64,000 nt of DNA from Prochlorococcus sp. AG-355-O17 (GCA_003280655.1 QCEK01000009.1:1-64000); one strand, 5' to 3'. Numbered from the stretch's first letter, positions 26,504-36,696 are shown. The notes: generated by a model from the letters alone, not told the origin. Program-made: numbers and translations.

Positions 26504-26737
26504 TTAAGCTGCTTTATTATAGTTTTCTTCAGAATAGAATTTATTAATTATTTGTCTGCACATTTTTATATTGTAAAGCGCTTTGGGTTTCCAAGGTTTT
26601 TTCTGGCCAAGTGGAGAGCTTTTCCAATGAATCCCGGGCTTTAATATTCCATTTTCACGTAAAAAAGAAAGTTTAATTTCAGTTATTCCCAGTTTTTCCG
26701 AGGTAAACTGAGATGAGCTCCACATATCCCCTAACAT
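26504..26737 (-). CDS. Small helix-turn-helix-like protein, 77 aa
   Basis: Residues 7-40 (SSSQFTSEKLGITEIKLSFL then ENGILKPGIHWK) resemble a MerR/excisionase-type winged helix: a two-helix turn followed by L-K-P-G-x-H-W, a signature I recognise from small DNA-binding proteins in marine picocyanobacteria. The rest is a short basic helix (ALYNIKMCRQIINKFY). It could be a transcriptional regulator. I cannot name its target. It lies alone with small gaps either side. Confidence 0.5.
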   Translation of the reverse strand: MLGDMWSSSQFTSEKLGITEIKLSFLRENGILKPGIHWKSSPLGQKKPWKPKALYNIKMCRQIINKFYSEENYNKAA

Positions 26738-26873
26738 TGAATTAAGTAAATATTATTAATCCTTGATAACGTTAATTTTATTTTTTTGAAAGGGGTAAAA
26801 CTTTTAAATAATTCTTAAGTCACAAAAAACCTAGTATTTACAACGAAAAGAAATTTGAAAGATTTATATCAAA

Positions 26874-27173
26874 TTAAGAAATATTAAATAAAGAATCTTC
26901 ATTAATGAATATCTCATCGATACCCTCTCCTTTATTGATGGATTTATAGTTAACGTATTCTTCAGTAATTGATTGATGCCTTGAAAGATTGATCCAACCC
27001 TTGTGCCAATTTCCACTATTTATTAATTCTTCATAAGTAGTTTTTAAGTTAATTTCAGAATCAAGGACAGAAACCATTAAAAAACTAATATTTCCTTTTT
27101 CTGTAATCTCATTTACTAAAACAAAATGTTTCAATCCATTTATGGGTTTATGAGAAGTCCAGTAATTTTCCAT
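26874..27173 (-). CDS. Small Trp-rich TIGR02450/DUF2389-like protein
   Basis: A 99-residue protein whose start resembles the Trp-rich TIGR02450/DUF2389 family: YWTSHKPINGLKHFVLVNEI, a later hydrophobic strand, then a NWHKGWINLSR ending like the family's W..GW pair. In other bacteria these are short proteins of unknown role. The C-terminal 30 residues are acidic and variable. It is the third gene of the hisS run, 2 bases after the preceding gene. Confidence 0.6.
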   Translation of the reverse strand: MENYWTSHKPINGLKHFVLVNEITEKGNISFLMVSVLDSEINLKTTYEELINSGNWHKGWINLSRHQSITEEYVNYKSINKGEGIDEIFINEDSLFNIS

Positions 27174-27175
27174 AA

Positions 27176-27469
27176 TTATTTTTTCTTAATGTTCCCCTCA
27201 GAATTTTTTCTAGATATTTTCTTATATTCATTTCTAATTTCGTCTAATAAAATTTTTCTCCTATCCATATAGTTTAAAGAATCTTGTTTTGATAAGTTAT
27301 ATCTTTCTTTTTTAGTTAAATTCATCCAATTATTAAGATTGTTTTTATTAAAAGTTGTTAAATTTTTAGCCTTCAAAACTTTTTGTTTCCTATTTAAATT
27401 AAGAAAATTCCTTAAATTAAAAAAAATAAATATAAAAATAAAAATTATCACAAACTTTAAGAGCATCAC
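27176..27469 (-). CDS. Hypothetical membrane-anchored protein, 97 aa
   Basis: Not recognised. Residues 4-20 are a strongly hydrophobic Phe/Ile-rich helix, probably a single membrane anchor with the rest on the cytosolic side. The remainder is highly basic and Asn/Lys-rich (FNKNNLNNWMNLTKKERYNL then ARG-rich IRNEYKKISRK). The GTG at 27469 overlaps the hisS stop by 4 bases; the ATG at 27466 is an alternative start. It is co-transcribed with hisS. Confidence 0.6.
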   Translation of the reverse strand: MMLLKFVIIFIFIFIFFNLRNFLNLNRKQKVLKAKNLTTFNKNNLNNWMNLTKKERYNLSKQDSLNYMDRRKILLDEIRNEYKKISRKNSEGNIKKK

Positions 27470-28749
27470 TTTGTAAGTAAGTTTTTATTTATCCACTTCT
27501 CTAATTCAATATCATTCTCAAAAGATATAACCTCTTCTTTATTACCATTTCCTGATTGATCAAAAAGCCTTATAATAAATTCACCTTGAACTGCCTCATC
27601 ATCACCAATAACAATAATACTTTTAGGATTTAGTTTATTTGCCTTTTTAAATTGTTTAGAGAATGAAGCTCCACTTAAATCTAAATCAACTAACAAATCA
27701 TAATTTCTTAATTTTCTAGATAAATCCATTGCTAATGATTCAGCAATTAAGCCTTGATTAATAATATAAATATCAGTATTTCTTGGAATTTCAAGTTCTT
27801 TTCCTGCGAGTAAAATTAATCTTTCTAAACCAATAGCAAAACCAATTGCAGGGGTGTTTGGCCCTCCCATTTGTTTTATTAGATCGTCGTATCTTCCTCC
27901 TCCGCAAACTGTAGCTTGAGATCCTAGAGCACCACTAGTAATTTCAAAAGCTGTATGGGTATAGTAATCTAAACCTCTTACAAGATTAGAATTTTCTACA
28001 TAAGGTATTTTTAAAACCTCTAAATTTTTCTTTAAGTTTGAATATCTTTTATGACTATTTTCAGATAAAAAATCAAATAATCTTGGGGCATTCTTTAAAG
28101 CTTTTTGTGTTTGAATATTCTTAGAGTCTAAAATCCTTAAGGGGTTTTTAGTAATCCTGTTCTGAGAATCTAAATCTAGAGAATTTTTATTTATTTCTAG
28201 CCATTTTAAAAAGGATTTTTGAAAATTTAATCTATCATTAATATCGCCCAAAGTATTTATTTCAAGATTAAGTTCTTTTATTCCTAATTTACTTAAGATA
28301 TCCCAAGCTAAAGCAATAATTTCAACATCACTTCTAACTGAATCGTATCCTATAAACTCAACACCTAACTGATGAAACTGTCTTTGCCTACCTGCTTGAG
28401 GTCTTTCATATCGAAACATAGGCCCCATGTACCAAAGTTTTTGTAGAGGATGATTAGACAACATTCGATTTTGTATTAACGCTCTTGCAACGGAGGCGGT
28501 TCCTTCAGGCCTAAGAGTGCAGGATCTCTCCCCTCTATCAGTAAATGTATACATTTCCTTACTGACAACATCTGTTCCTTCACCAATTCCTCTTATAAAT
28601 AATTCGGTCATTTCTAGTATTGGTGTTCTTATTTCATTGATAGATGCTCTTGCAAGCTGCTCTAATAGAATTTTCTCAACGTTTTGCCACTTTATTAATT
28701 GATCAGGCAGCAAATCTACCGTTCCTCTAAGATTTTTTAAGTTATTCAA
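27466..28749 (-). CDS. hisS: Histidyl-tRNA synthetase
   Basis: A 427-residue class II aminoacyl-tRNA synthetase charging tRNA-His. Motif 1 region EILLEQLARASINEIRTPIL; motif 2 MFRYERPQAGRQRQFHQLGVE; the HisRS-specific LVRGLDYYTHTAFEIT; and motif 3 AIGFAIGLERLILL are all present. The C-terminal anticodon-binding domain is complete (about residues 330-427). Start is TTG. It heads a run of three minus-strand genes with small overlaps. Confidence 0.97.
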   Translation of the reverse strand: MNNLKNLRGTVDLLPDQLIKWQNVEKILLEQLARASINEIRTPILEMTELFIRGIGEGTDVVSKEMYTFTDRGERSCTLRPEGTASVARALIQNRMLSNHPLQKLWYMGPMFRYERPQAGRQRQFHQLGVEFIGYDSVRSDVEIIALAWDILSKLGIKELNLEINTLGDINDRLNFQKSFLKWLEINKNSLDLDSQNRITKNPLRILDSKNIQTQKALKNAPRLFDFLSENSHKRYSNLKKNLEVLKIPYVENSNLVRGLDYYTHTAFEITSGALGSQATVCGGGRYDDLIKQMGGPNTPAIGFAIGLERLILLAGKELEIPRNTDIYIINQGLIAESLAMDLSRKLRNYDLLVDLDLSGASFSKQFKKANKLNPKSIIVIGDDEAVQGEFIIRLFDQSGNGNKEEVISFENDIELEKWINKNLLTK

Positions 28750-28847
28750 AGTTCTAGAAAATAATTCAAAATTTTTAATTCAAGTAGGAATTAATCTTTA
28801 ATTGATTGTTGTGTGGGACAATTTTAATTTAACATTTAGAAAAACTA

Positions 28848-29216
28848 TTGGAAATTAATAAAAATAAAGAGATTCTACATTGCGGAACAAAACCAAAAAA
28901 AATTGCTTTTGGAATAGCACCCCTTGGTATAGTTTCGGTAGGAATAGTGCCAATGGGAGTAATAAGTATTGGAGTAGTTCCAATGGGTGTATTCTCTTTT
29001 GGTGCTGTAGCAATGGGAATAGTCAATTTATCACTAGTTGGGATGGGAATTATCTCTGCTGGGGTAACGACTATGGGAATATGGGAATATTCTCCTAATT
29101 CTCAAAATAATCATCATAATCATTCCAAACAAATTTCAAATTCAAGCAAAGAAAATATGATGTCAGATCTCTTTAACACTAAACAAGAAGCTGAAAAGGC
29201 TGCCTCAAAATACTGA
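28848..29216 (+). CDS. Hydrophobic Gly-pentapeptide repeat protein, 122 aa
   Basis: Starts at TTG. Residues 19-78 are twelve near-perfect five-residue units of the pattern [IV]-[S/P]-x-G-[IV], which pair into six decads (for example VSVGIVPMGV, ISIGVVPMGV). Gly recurs every five residues, as expected for a solenoid or beta-helix with hydrophobic faces. The tail (79-122) is hydrophilic with His-rich NHHNHSK and an acidic helical end. No signal peptide. The function is not known to me; the repeats may form a membrane-associated or self-assembling surface. Confidence 0.7.
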   Translation: MEINKNKEILHCGTKPKKIAFGIAPLGIVSVGIVPMGVISIGVVPMGVFSFGAVAMGIVNLSLVGMGIISAGVTTMGIWEYSPNSQNNHHNHSKQISNSSKENMMSDLFNTKQEAEKAASKY

Positions 29217-29300
29217 TGTATTGGAGCACATAAAATGGGTAAAAAATGGATGCCCTGTAAGATGCACTAGATATTTTCTTAATCAAAAATTTATTGAATA

Positions 29301-30080
29301 TTAATTCAAAATCTCTACTCTAAAATCAAGATTTTTTGCCTCATCAGTAGTTAATTTTCTTGACCAAGCTCCTTGCACAGGACTATTCCATCTGAACCCA
29401 GCTTTTTTAGCTAGAGATCTATCTTCGTAACTAATTAGCGCCTTGTATAAAAACCTTGGTTCGGTAGCTTTAAGTAAAAGTTCCTCTAGATTATCGCATT
29501 TTTTGAAGACCTCAGATATGTAAAAGCAATCAGATAAAGCTCTATGCAAATTCCAAACTGGTATTGAAAAAGATAAAGCTAAATCAGTTACTGAGGGTCT
29601 GTTTTTTAGTGATTTTTGAAAAGACCAATTAATATCCTCCAAACTGCATATCCATTTTTTATTAAGTTGAGGTAATCTTCCTTTCCCAAACCATTTCTTA
29701 TCAAACTCTACATTATGCGCGACAATGAAATCAGAACATTCAACAAGTTTGAGAAAGAAATTTAATCCATCTTCCCATGGTTGAGAAATATTAGTTACTT
29801 CAGCAGATATACCATTCACATGTTCAGCTTCATTATTATTAACTGGGAATAAAAATGAAACTTGTGAAAGCACGCACTTAAAAGATACATCGAACAAAAT
29901 ACAACCTATCTCTATCACTTCATCCTTATTTTCGTCTAAACCAGTTGTTTCAGTATCAAGAATTAAAATTTTTTCAATTTTTTTATTTTGATTAGAAACA
30001 CTGTCTTCAGAGGGATAACTGATAACTTGATTCTGAAGAATATCCAATTGATTTAATTCTTTTTTGTTAAATAGATCCAA
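29301..30080 (-). CDS. DnaQ-like 3'-5' exonuclease
   Basis: A 259-residue DEDDh-family nuclease, likely related to the polymerase III epsilon subunit or a stand-alone exonuclease. Exo I: LILDTETTGLDENKDEVIEIG (Asp and Glu of DxE). Exo II: IVAHNVEFDKKWFG. Exo III: NLHRALSDCFYISEVF with the H-x4-D pair. The C-terminal GFRWNSPVQGAWSR part is outside the exonuclease fold. Starts at TTG at 30080. It is convergent with the DUF1350 gene's neighbourhood but transcribed alone. Confidence 0.85.
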   Translation of the reverse strand: MDLFNKKELNQLDILQNQVISYPSEDSVSNQNKKIEKILILDTETTGLDENKDEVIEIGCILFDVSFKCVLSQVSFLFPVNNNEAEHVNGISAEVTNISQPWEDGLNFFLKLVECSDFIVAHNVEFDKKWFGKGRLPQLNKKWICSLEDINWSFQKSLKNRPSVTDLALSFSIPVWNLHRALSDCFYISEVFKKCDNLEELLLKATEPRFLYKALISYEDRSLAKKAGFRWNSPVQGAWSRKLTTDEAKNLDFRVEILN

Positions 30081-30197
30081 TTAGCTGAAAACACTTTAAT
30101 TTATCTTGACGCATTTAATAAAAATTTCTCTTAAATTAATATAAATTAAGGATCATGATTAGAAAGTAATTTTTGAAACATTTTTTGTTTATTAAAG

Positions 30198-30920
30198 ATG
30201 ACTTTTGCAAAATATCAATTTAATAATTTTTGTTATTGGCCTTCAAATCCTAAAAAAATTGTGGAGTTTATTGGTGGAAGTTATCTAGCTTCTAAACCTG
30301 ATTTAACTTATAGAAGATTCATAGAGAGTTTAATTAATAAAAACTATGCAGTACATGCATATAAATACACTCCACAATTCGATCACCAACAACTTGCTAT
30401 TAAAGCATGGAGGGATTTCAAGAATTGCCGAATATCTTTATCCAAGAGAATAGGAGCATCAATTCCTTCAATAAGAATTGGTCATAGTCTAGGCTGCAAA
30501 CTTCATTTAATTTCCCCTGATGGTGGAAGAAATTGCGAAAAATTCATATCAATAAGTTTTAATAACTTTAGTGCTAACAAATCTATTCCATTATTGAAAC
30601 AAATTTCTCAAAAATTAGAATTCAACAGTGAATTCAGTCCAAGCCCTGAAAGAACTTTGCGATTAATTGAAAAAACATATAGTCAAAAAAATAACTTCCT
30701 AATAAAATTCAACTCAGACGAGTTAGATCAAACAGATAAATTATTTTCTTGCCTGAAAGCAAGAAAAGAAGATAATTCTAAGGGGGTAATGTTAAAAGGT
30801 ACACACACTATAATTGCAAGCGCAGGACTTAGAGAAAATTTTTTGGGAGACTGGGCCGATGATGAATTCAAAAAAAATACTATAAAAAAAATTTCCAATT
30901 TAATTGATGAATCTGATTAG
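30198..30920 (+). CDS. DUF1350 protein (alpha/beta-hydrolase-like)
   Basis: A 240-residue protein of the cyanobacterial DUF1350 family. Residues 19-32 ([14 protein letters not shown]) and [14 protein letters not shown] (about 98-111) give the GxSxG-like nucleophile elbow GHSLG of an alpha/beta-hydrolase. The DxxDGGxN pattern around SPDGGRNC follows. DUF1350 proteins are plastid and cyanobacterial proteins of unknown substrate. It overlaps the acs gene's 3' end by 4 bases, converging. Confidence 0.82.
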   Translation: MTFAKYQFNNFCYWPSNPKKIVEFIGGSYLASKPDLTYRRFIESLINKNYAVHAYKYTPQFDHQQLAIKAWRDFKNCRISLSKRIGASIPSIRIGHSLGCKLHLISPDGGRNCEKFISISFNNFSANKSIPLLKQISQKLEFNSEFSPSPERTLRLIEKTYSQKNNFLIKFNSDELDQTDKLFSCLKARKEDNSKGVMLKGTHTIIASAGLRENFLGDWADDEFKKNTIKKISNLIDESD

Positions 30921-32899
30921 GATAATTCTTTCAGCTTTTCCAAAACAGAACTATCTTCAAGAGTGCTAATATCACCGCTAATTTTTTCTCCAGCAGCCAA
31001 AGATCTTAAAATTCGCCTCATAATTTTTCCACTACGTGTTTTGGGAAGAGAGTCAGAAATTATAATTTTTTCTGGCTTTGCGATAATTCCAATTTCATTA
31101 ACAACATGTTTCTTTAGATTCTCTACTAATTCTGAAGAACCGTTCACGTCTTTCTCTAGAGATACAAAAGCGACTATAACTTCACCTTTTAAATCATCTT
31201 TTTTGCCAACGACTGCAGACTCTGCAACTGATTTATGACTTACCAAAGCAGATTCTATTTCCATTGTTCCTAACCGATGTCCTGAAACACTTATGACATC
31301 ATCAACTCTTCCCATGATCCATATATATCCATCTTCATCAATGCGTGCTCCATCTCCAGCAAAATAAACATTTTTTTCTCCTTTGAAGGAAATATATTCC
31401 CAATAACTCTCCAAATATCTCTCTGAGTTTCCGTGAATTGTTCTCATCATTCCTGGCCAAGGTTTCTTAATAATTAAATAGCCACCCTCGTTCTCCTTAA
31501 CCTTATCTCCATTCTTATCGACAATTTCAACTTCAATGCCTGGCAGAGGGAAAGTAGCTGAACCTGGCTTTGTAGCAACGACTCCAGGCAAGGGACTTAT
31601 CATCACACCACCAGTCTCAGTTTGCCACCAAGTATCAACGATAGGGCATTTATCTTTACCAATAACATCCTTGTACCACATCCATGCTTCAGGATTAATT
31701 GGTTCTCCAACTGTGCCCAAAAGTCTAAGACTCTCCAAATTATATTTATCAGGTATTTCACGACCAGACTTCATAAATGCTCTAATTGCAGTTGGTGCAG
31801 TATAAAAAATAGAAACCTTATATTTTTGAACAATTTCCCAAAAAGCCCCTAAATTTGAGGGTCTTGGGACTCCCTCATACATTAAGGTTGTAGCTCCATT
31901 AGATAAAGGCCCATAAACTATGTAACTATGACCTGTAATCCAACCAACATCAGCAGTGCACCAGTAAATATCGTCATCTTTTAAGTCAAAAATCCATTTA
32001 AATGTCAAATGGGACCAAAGATTGTAACCACCTGTGGTGTGAACTACACCTTTAGGCTTTCCAGTAGAGCCTGAAGTATAAAGAATAAAAAGTCTATCTT
32101 CGCTATTCATTATTTCTGGTTCACAATGATCTTTTTGATCTTTTAATAATTCGTGCCACCAAAAATCTCTATCATCAACCATCGCAATAAATTTTTGGGA
32201 TCGTTGAACAACGACTACTTTTTCAACAACTTTATCTGCCCCACCTTCAATGGCTGCATCAACTGCTTTCTTAAGTTCAATCACCTTATCTTTTCTAAAG
32301 CCACCATCAGCAGTAATAACAAATCTGGCGTTTCCATCAATTAACCTATCTTTTAAAGCTTCTGAAGAAAATCCTCCGAAGACAACTGAATGAGGCGCGC
32401 CAATTCTTGCACAAGCTAACATCGCAAACATCGCTTCAGGAATCATCGGCATATAAATACATACCAAATCTCCTTTTTTTACACCAATTGCTTTTAATGC
32501 ATTAGCTGCTCTACATACCTCTTTTAGAAGTTCTTCGTAAGTATATTTTTTGCTCTCTCCGGGTTCGCCTTCCCATATAAGTGCAGTCTTTCCTCCAAGC
32601 CCTCTCTTAATGTGCCTATCTAAACAGTTATATGTAATATTGAGTTTCCCTTCTTTGAACCATTTAAAAAAGGGGGCATTTTCGTTATCTAATACTGTTT
32701 GAAATGGCTCAAACCAATCTAATTCAGATTTTGCAAAAGATTCCCAAAATTGAATAGGATTATCTGATGCTTGTTTTTTTAGACTTAGTAATTCTTCATG
32801 AGCTCTAATATTTGAGTTTTCTGCAAATTTTTTTGATGGAGGGAAAATTCTCTTTTCTTCAAGTATGTTATTGATTGAATTTTTTTTATCTAATGACAT
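30917..32899 (-). CDS. acs: Acetyl-CoA synthetase
   Basis: A 660-residue AMP-forming acetate-CoA ligase. Motifs: [18 protein letters not shown] (P-loop, A3), [10 protein letters not shown] (A5) and [32 protein letters not shown] (A7-A8, given here in parts), with [11 protein letters not shown] at the C-terminus where the regulatory lysine is acetylated in other bacteria. It makes acetyl-CoA from acetate in the cytosol. Full length and start (ATG) are both clear. The 3' end overlaps DUF1350. Confidence 0.96.
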   Translation of the reverse strand: MSLDKKNSINNILEEKRIFPPSKKFAENSNIRAHEELLSLKKQASDNPIQFWESFAKSELDWFEPFQTVLDNENAPFFKWFKEGKLNITYNCLDRHIKRGLGGKTALIWEGEPGESKKYTYEELLKEVCRAANALKAIGVKKGDLVCIYMPMIPEAMFAMLACARIGAPHSVVFGGFSSEALKDRLIDGNARFVITADGGFRKDKVIELKKAVDAAIEGGADKVVEKVVVVQRSQKFIAMVDDRDFWWHELLKDQKDHCEPEIMNSEDRLFILYTSGSTGKPKGVVHTTGGYNLWSHLTFKWIFDLKDDDIYWCTADVGWITGHSYIVYGPLSNGATTLMYEGVPRPSNLGAFWEIVQKYKVSIFYTAPTAIRAFMKSGREIPDKYNLESLRLLGTVGEPINPEAWMWYKDVIGKDKCPIVDTWWQTETGGVMISPLPGVVATKPGSATFPLPGIEVEIVDKNGDKVKENEGGYLIIKKPWPGMMRTIHGNSERYLESYWEYISFKGEKNVYFAGDGARIDEDGYIWIMGRVDDVISVSGHRLGTMEIESALVSHKSVAESAVVGKKDDLKGEVIVAFVSLEKDVNGSSELVENLKKHVVNEIGIIAKPEKIIISDSLPKTRSGKIMRRILRSLAAGEKISGDISTLEDSSVLEKLKELS

Positions 32900-32993
32900 T
32901 AAATAAATCTATGCTTAATAAATTTAGTCTAAAAAATTAAGGTTTTCAAAAATTTTAATATTAATTTAGCTCAAAGATTTATTTATAATAGAT

Positions 32994-33965
32994 CTAATAA
33001 ATTCGGCTTAGAACAAATTCTGGAAGAGCTATTAACGCTCTTTTATATTCTGAATCAGGAAGCCAAACTATAGCTTCTTTAGAAAGCATTGCAAAATCCT
33101 CAGCTAGTTTCCTGGAACTTTCAATTGCTTTAGAGTTCATAATAATGTTAAGAGCATCATCTAAATCGTCTTTTTCAGCAAGTTCTCTGTTTATAAGGAC
33201 TGACAATTGTTTATTTTCTTCTAAGGCATATAAAACTGGGGCTGTAAGATAACCACTAGCAAGATCACTTACAGCAGGTTTTCCAAGTTGTTTATCATTT
33301 CCAGTAAAGTCAAGAATGTCATCTACAACTTGGAATGCTAAACCAATATTTTTACCAAAATCGTACAATGAGGTTAAGTTTTCGTCATTTATCCCACTCA
33401 AAACTCCAGCAGCTTTGCAACTATTGGCTATTAATGATGCTGTTTTACAATAACTTTTGTTGATGTATTTGGAAAAAGATTGAGCCGAATCAAATCTATT
33501 TAAATTTTGTTTGATTTCTCCTTCTGCTAAATCCATTATTACTCTACTAAGTAATTTAACTACATTTACGTTGTCAAGATTTGCTAGATGCCAACTTGCT
33601 TGAGCGAATAAAAAGTCACCCGCCAAAACAGCTACTCTGGTATTAAATCTGCTGTGAACTGTATCTACGCCTCTTCTTGTAGAAGCCTCATCAACAACAT
33701 CATCATGGACTAATGAGGCTGTATGAATCATCTCAGTTATTTCTGCAAGCCTTTTATGTTGGCTTGTCAAGCAAAATTTAGGAGAAATAGCTTTTGAAAT
33801 CAATAAAACTATACCAGGCCTTAACCTTTTCCCACCCGCACTAAAAAGGTGTTCTGCTGCGGCTTGAAGAATTGGGTGTCCTGCTCCTATTAGATTTTTC
33901 AGTTCTAAAATAAGATCATCAAGATCATTTTCAACTGGTTGTAGTAGCTCTGTTACTGTATTCAT
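32994..33965 (-). CDS. sds: Long-chain polyprenyl diphosphate synthase (solanesyl-type)
   Basis: A 323-residue trans-prenyl transferase. First aspartate-rich motif HDDVVDEASTRRG (DDxxD, about 91-103), with HTASLVHDD before it, and second motif FQVVDDILDFTGN. The chain-length position upstream of the first motif has no obvious bulky block, which fits long products such as solanesyl diphosphate for plastoquinone. GGKRLRPGIVLL and the KTASLI stretch are family-typical. Adjacent to murI on the same strand across 27 bases. Exact product length is inferred, not proven. Confidence 0.85.
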   Translation of the reverse strand: MNTVTELLQPVENDLDDLILELKNLIGAGHPILQAAAEHLFSAGGKRLRPGIVLLISKAISPKFCLTSQHKRLAEITEMIHTASLVHDDVVDEASTRRGVDTVHSRFNTRVAVLAGDFLFAQASWHLANLDNVNVVKLLSRVIMDLAEGEIKQNLNRFDSAQSFSKYINKSYCKTASLIANSCKAAGVLSGINDENLTSLYDFGKNIGLAFQVVDDILDFTGNDKQLGKPAVSDLASGYLTAPVLYALEENKQLSVLINRELAEKDDLDDALNIIMNSKAIESSRKLAEDFAMLSKEAIVWLPDSEYKRALIALPEFVLSRIY

Positions 33966-33992
33966 GATTGACCTCTTATATATATTAAGGAA

Positions 33993-34787
33993 TCAAACAT
34001 TACTTCGGAGGTTAACCAACCTAATTTCTTTATTAATTCCAAGCCAAAATTTTACTTTATTGGAAAATTCATCTCTTTCTGAAGTAACAAAAAATTTTAC
34101 ATTTTCGAGAGAAATACTCTCATACCGGTCAGTTTTTGGGATAGAAAAAGATTCATTAAATTTTTTTATTAATGCTATAGATGGATCAATAATTTTTATA
34201 TTTGAATCTAATTTTTTTCTTAAAAAGTCATAAATTAAAGGATAGTGACTGCATCCAAGTATTAATTCTTCAATATTTTTGTTTATTAGTGGTCTTAAGT
34301 AAATATCTGAAAGACTATTTAACTTATCAAGATTTAATTTTTCTTTTTCAATTTCTGATACAAATTCTGGACATTCTTGCTCAAATATTATCGTATTCTC
34401 TTTTTTAGCATTTATAGCTTTCTTGTAATACGAAGATAGAACAGTAGTTTGTGTTGCTAGGACACCAATTATTTGTTTTTCAACTATTTCCGATACTGAG
34501 TTTATTAGGTCAAAACAAGGAACCTTTAAATCATCTTCTAGAATATCAAGCGCACAAGCATTTGTAGTGTTACAAGCAATTAAAAGTGCATCCAAATTCT
34601 TATCAACAAAAAAAGTACAAATCTCCTTTGCAATTAATCGTATCTCTTTAGAATTTTTGTTCCCAAAAGGTATTCTTTTTGTATCCGCCAAATAAAAAAC
34701 TTCCACATCTTTACGTGTTTTTAGTAAAGAATTAAGGATAGTAAAACCACCTACTCCGCTATCAAATATACCTATTTTAAGTTTCAC
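33993..34787 (-). CDS. murI: Glutamate racemase
   Basis: A 264-residue racemase giving D-glutamate for peptidoglycan. GIFDSGVGGFTIL (about 6-18), IACNTTNA with Cys72, and LILGCSHYPLI with Cys179 supply the two-base catalytic cysteines. Starts at GTG at 34787. The start overlaps the amidase stop by 4 bases (GTGA), a sign of translational coupling; the two together are a cell-wall pair. Confidence 0.95.
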   Translation of the reverse strand: MKLKIGIFDSGVGGFTILNSLLKTRKDVEVFYLADTKRIPFGNKNSKEIRLIAKEICTFFVDKNLDALLIACNTTNACALDILEDDLKVPCFDLINSVSEIVEKQIIGVLATQTTVLSSYYKKAINAKKENTIIFEQECPEFVSEIEKEKLNLDKLNSLSDIYLRPLINKNIEELILGCSHYPLIYDFLRKKLDSNIKIIDPSIALIKKFNESFSIPKTDRYESISLENVKFFVTSERDEFSNKVKFWLGINKEIRLVNLRSNV

Positions 34788-35869
34788 CCTACTTTATCTA
34801 GATATTCGAGGATGCCTTTTGCAATTGCATAGGCTAATCTTTTTCGATGGGTTATTTTTTCTAATCTTCTTGCATCTAATCTTCCCGTTAAAAATCCAAT
34901 TTCTACAAGGACTGCAGGCATCCTGGTATTTTTAATTACATAAAATCGACCTTGTTTAACTCCTCGATCAGGACTCCCAGGGGAAACTCTTAAAATTTGT
35001 TTTTGAATTCTTTTCGCGAGTAATCTTCCTCTCCACCCTCTGTAATAAAAAGTTTCCAATCCATTTATGTCCCTTCTTTTACCTCTTGAGGCATTTGCAT
35101 GAATACTTACAAAGATATCTGCATCCGTATTATTAGCAATAGAAACTCTAGGAGGTAAATCCAAATCAACGTCATTTGTTCTAGTCAACCTTACTTTGAC
35201 ACCTTTAACAGACAATAAATTTTTTACTATTTTTGAAACCTCGAGAACAACATCTGTTTCTCTAATACCACCAATACCTATTGCACCTGGATCAGGGCCA
35301 CCGTGCCCTGGGTCGATAACAACCGAAAATTTGTTTTGTTTTAAGTCTGGCAATTTCAAAAAATGATAATCACTTTTTTTCTTATGAGTTAAATTTTGAT
35401 TTGCTCTGAAATTTCTTTGTTTCTTTTCAACTTCACCTTCACCAATCCTATCAAATGGATATTTTGGATTAAATAGTTTAATTCTCCACCTATTTTGATC
35501 TAAGCCAACCATTTGCCACGTCAACGGCTCCAAATAAGTTTCTTCTTTAAATTCAATTACTAGTCTTGTTTTACCCTTATTAGGTTTACCTAATCTAACT
35601 TCTTTTATTGGACCATTACCTTTTATTGATCTGGGTTTTTTTAATTCTCCAGGAAAATCTACCCAGAACCTATCTCCAGATATTTGGTTTTTCTTCTTAA
35701 AGTATGCCTTTAAATTTGTATTTGATTTAGTCCTTAATTCTAATACCCCATTAGTTTTTATCACCCATGCCGCCAGAGCACTTGATGAATTAACTGGGAG
35801 GATAGCAGAATTTAAAAATAAAAAAACGGTTAAATAATGAAAAAGTTTATTATTTAAAAACTTTTTCAT
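34784..35869 (-). CDS. N-acetylmuramoyl-L-alanine amidase with AMIN domain
   Basis: A 361-residue cell-wall hydrolase. Residues 1-33 are a signal peptide. About 35-135 is an AMIN domain (GVLELRTKSNTNLKAYF, then RLVIEFKEETYLE) that binds the wall, and 160-360 is a zinc amidase (Amidase_3) with VVIDPGHGGPDPGAIG, then ETDVVLEVS (Glu ligand), FVSIHANASRGK (His ligand) and LVEIGFLTG with the catalytic Glu. It cleaves the bond between muramic acid and the peptide during cell division. Its stop overlaps the murI start. Confidence 0.92.
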   Translation of the reverse strand: MKKFLNNKLFHYLTVFLFLNSAILPVNSSSALAAWVIKTNGVLELRTKSNTNLKAYFKKKNQISGDRFWVDFPGELKKPRSIKGNGPIKEVRLGKPNKGKTRLVIEFKEETYLEPLTWQMVGLDQNRWRIKLFNPKYPFDRIGEGEVEKKQRNFRANQNLTHKKKSDYHFLKLPDLKQNKFSVVIDPGHGGPDPGAIGIGGIRETDVVLEVSKIVKNLLSVKGVKVRLTRTNDVDLDLPPRVSIANNTDADIFVSIHANASRGKRRDINGLETFYYRGWRGRLLAKRIQKQILRVSPGSPDRGVKQGRFYVIKNTRMPAVLVEIGFLTGRLDARRLEKITHRKRLAYAIAKGILEYLDKVG

Positions 35870-36696
35870 TAGTTTGAAAACAAATTGTTTTTTCTATGTT
35901 TTAGGCTTGGCATCTGCTCCCTAATTTTCTTTACTCTTTCTTTATCAGCAGGAGCGATTGCAGCTCCCTGAGTTTTTCCGGCATCAGATAAAACTGTACC
36001 CCAAGGGTCAATTACCATTGCATGGCCATGACTTTGCCTTCTCCCGTAATGAATCCCTGTTTGAGCAGGAGCAACTACATATGCTGTATTCTCTATTGCT
36101 CTGGCTTGTAATAGGATTTGCCAATGATCTTTTCCAGTAAATGCTGTAAAAGCTGCAGGAATCATAATTAGCTCTACACCATTTGAAGATAAATATCTGT
36201 AGAGTTCAGGAAATCTAACATCGTAACAAATCGATAATCCTATTTTGCATAAACCAGGTACATCTACAACAGGTGGATAATCCTCCCCAGATAAAATAGT
36301 GGATGATTCCTTATATAAATTTCCATCTGGCAAATCAACATCAAATAAGTGGATCTTGTCGTATTTTGCCAAAATCTGTCCGTCCTTCCCAAATAGTGCT
36401 GACCTATTAAAAGTATGACTGTCATCACCAGCAGGAACAGGATAGCCTCCTCCCAAAAGAAATACTTGATATCTTTGTGACATTGTTTTTAGGAAGTTTG
36501 CACACTTCTCTGACAATTCAGAAGCTAATCTAAGTTTTTCATTATCTTCACCTAAAAAAGCAAAATTCTCAGGTAATCCTATTAACTCAGCGCCTCTTCT
36601 AGCGGCTAATTCAATCTGTTCTTCTGCTTCAATAAAATTTGCTTCAACATTTGAAGTACTCGTAATTTGCAATGCAGCTACCAAAAAATCAGTCAA
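35869..36696 (-). CDS. Carbon-nitrogen hydrolase, nitrilase superfamily (Nit1-like)
   Basis: A 275-residue amidohydrolase. The catalytic triad is Glu43 in GLPENFAFLG, Lys114 in AKYDKIHLFD and Cys157 in IGLSICYDVRFPE, all in correct order. The rest of the sequence (GGYPVPAG, QARAIENTAYVVAPAQ) matches the Nit1/Nit2 branch, some members of which hydrolyse deaminated glutathione. Substrate is inferred only. Starts at TTG 36696; the stop shares one base with the amidase start. No signal peptide. Confidence 0.9.
   Translation of the reverse strand: MTDFLVAALQITSTSNVEANFIEAEEQIELAARRGAELIGLPENFAFLGEDNEKLRLASELSEKCANFLKTMSQRYQVFLLGGGYPVPAGDDSHTFNRSALFGKDGQILAKYDKIHLFDVDLPDGNLYKESSTILSGEDYPPVVDVPGLCKIGLSICYDVRFPELYRYLSSNGVELIMIPAAFTAFTGKDHWQILLQARAIENTAYVVAPAQTGIHYGRRQSHGHAMVIDPWGTVLSDAGKTQGAAIAPADKERVKKIREQMPSLKHRKNNLFSN

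Noticed and set aside
29221-29304. 27-codon plus-strand frame starting TTG (LEHIKWVKNGCPVRCTRYF...)
   Set aside because: It looks protein-like but is very short, has only a TTG start, overlaps the end of the exonuclease gene and has no recognisable family. Could be chance.
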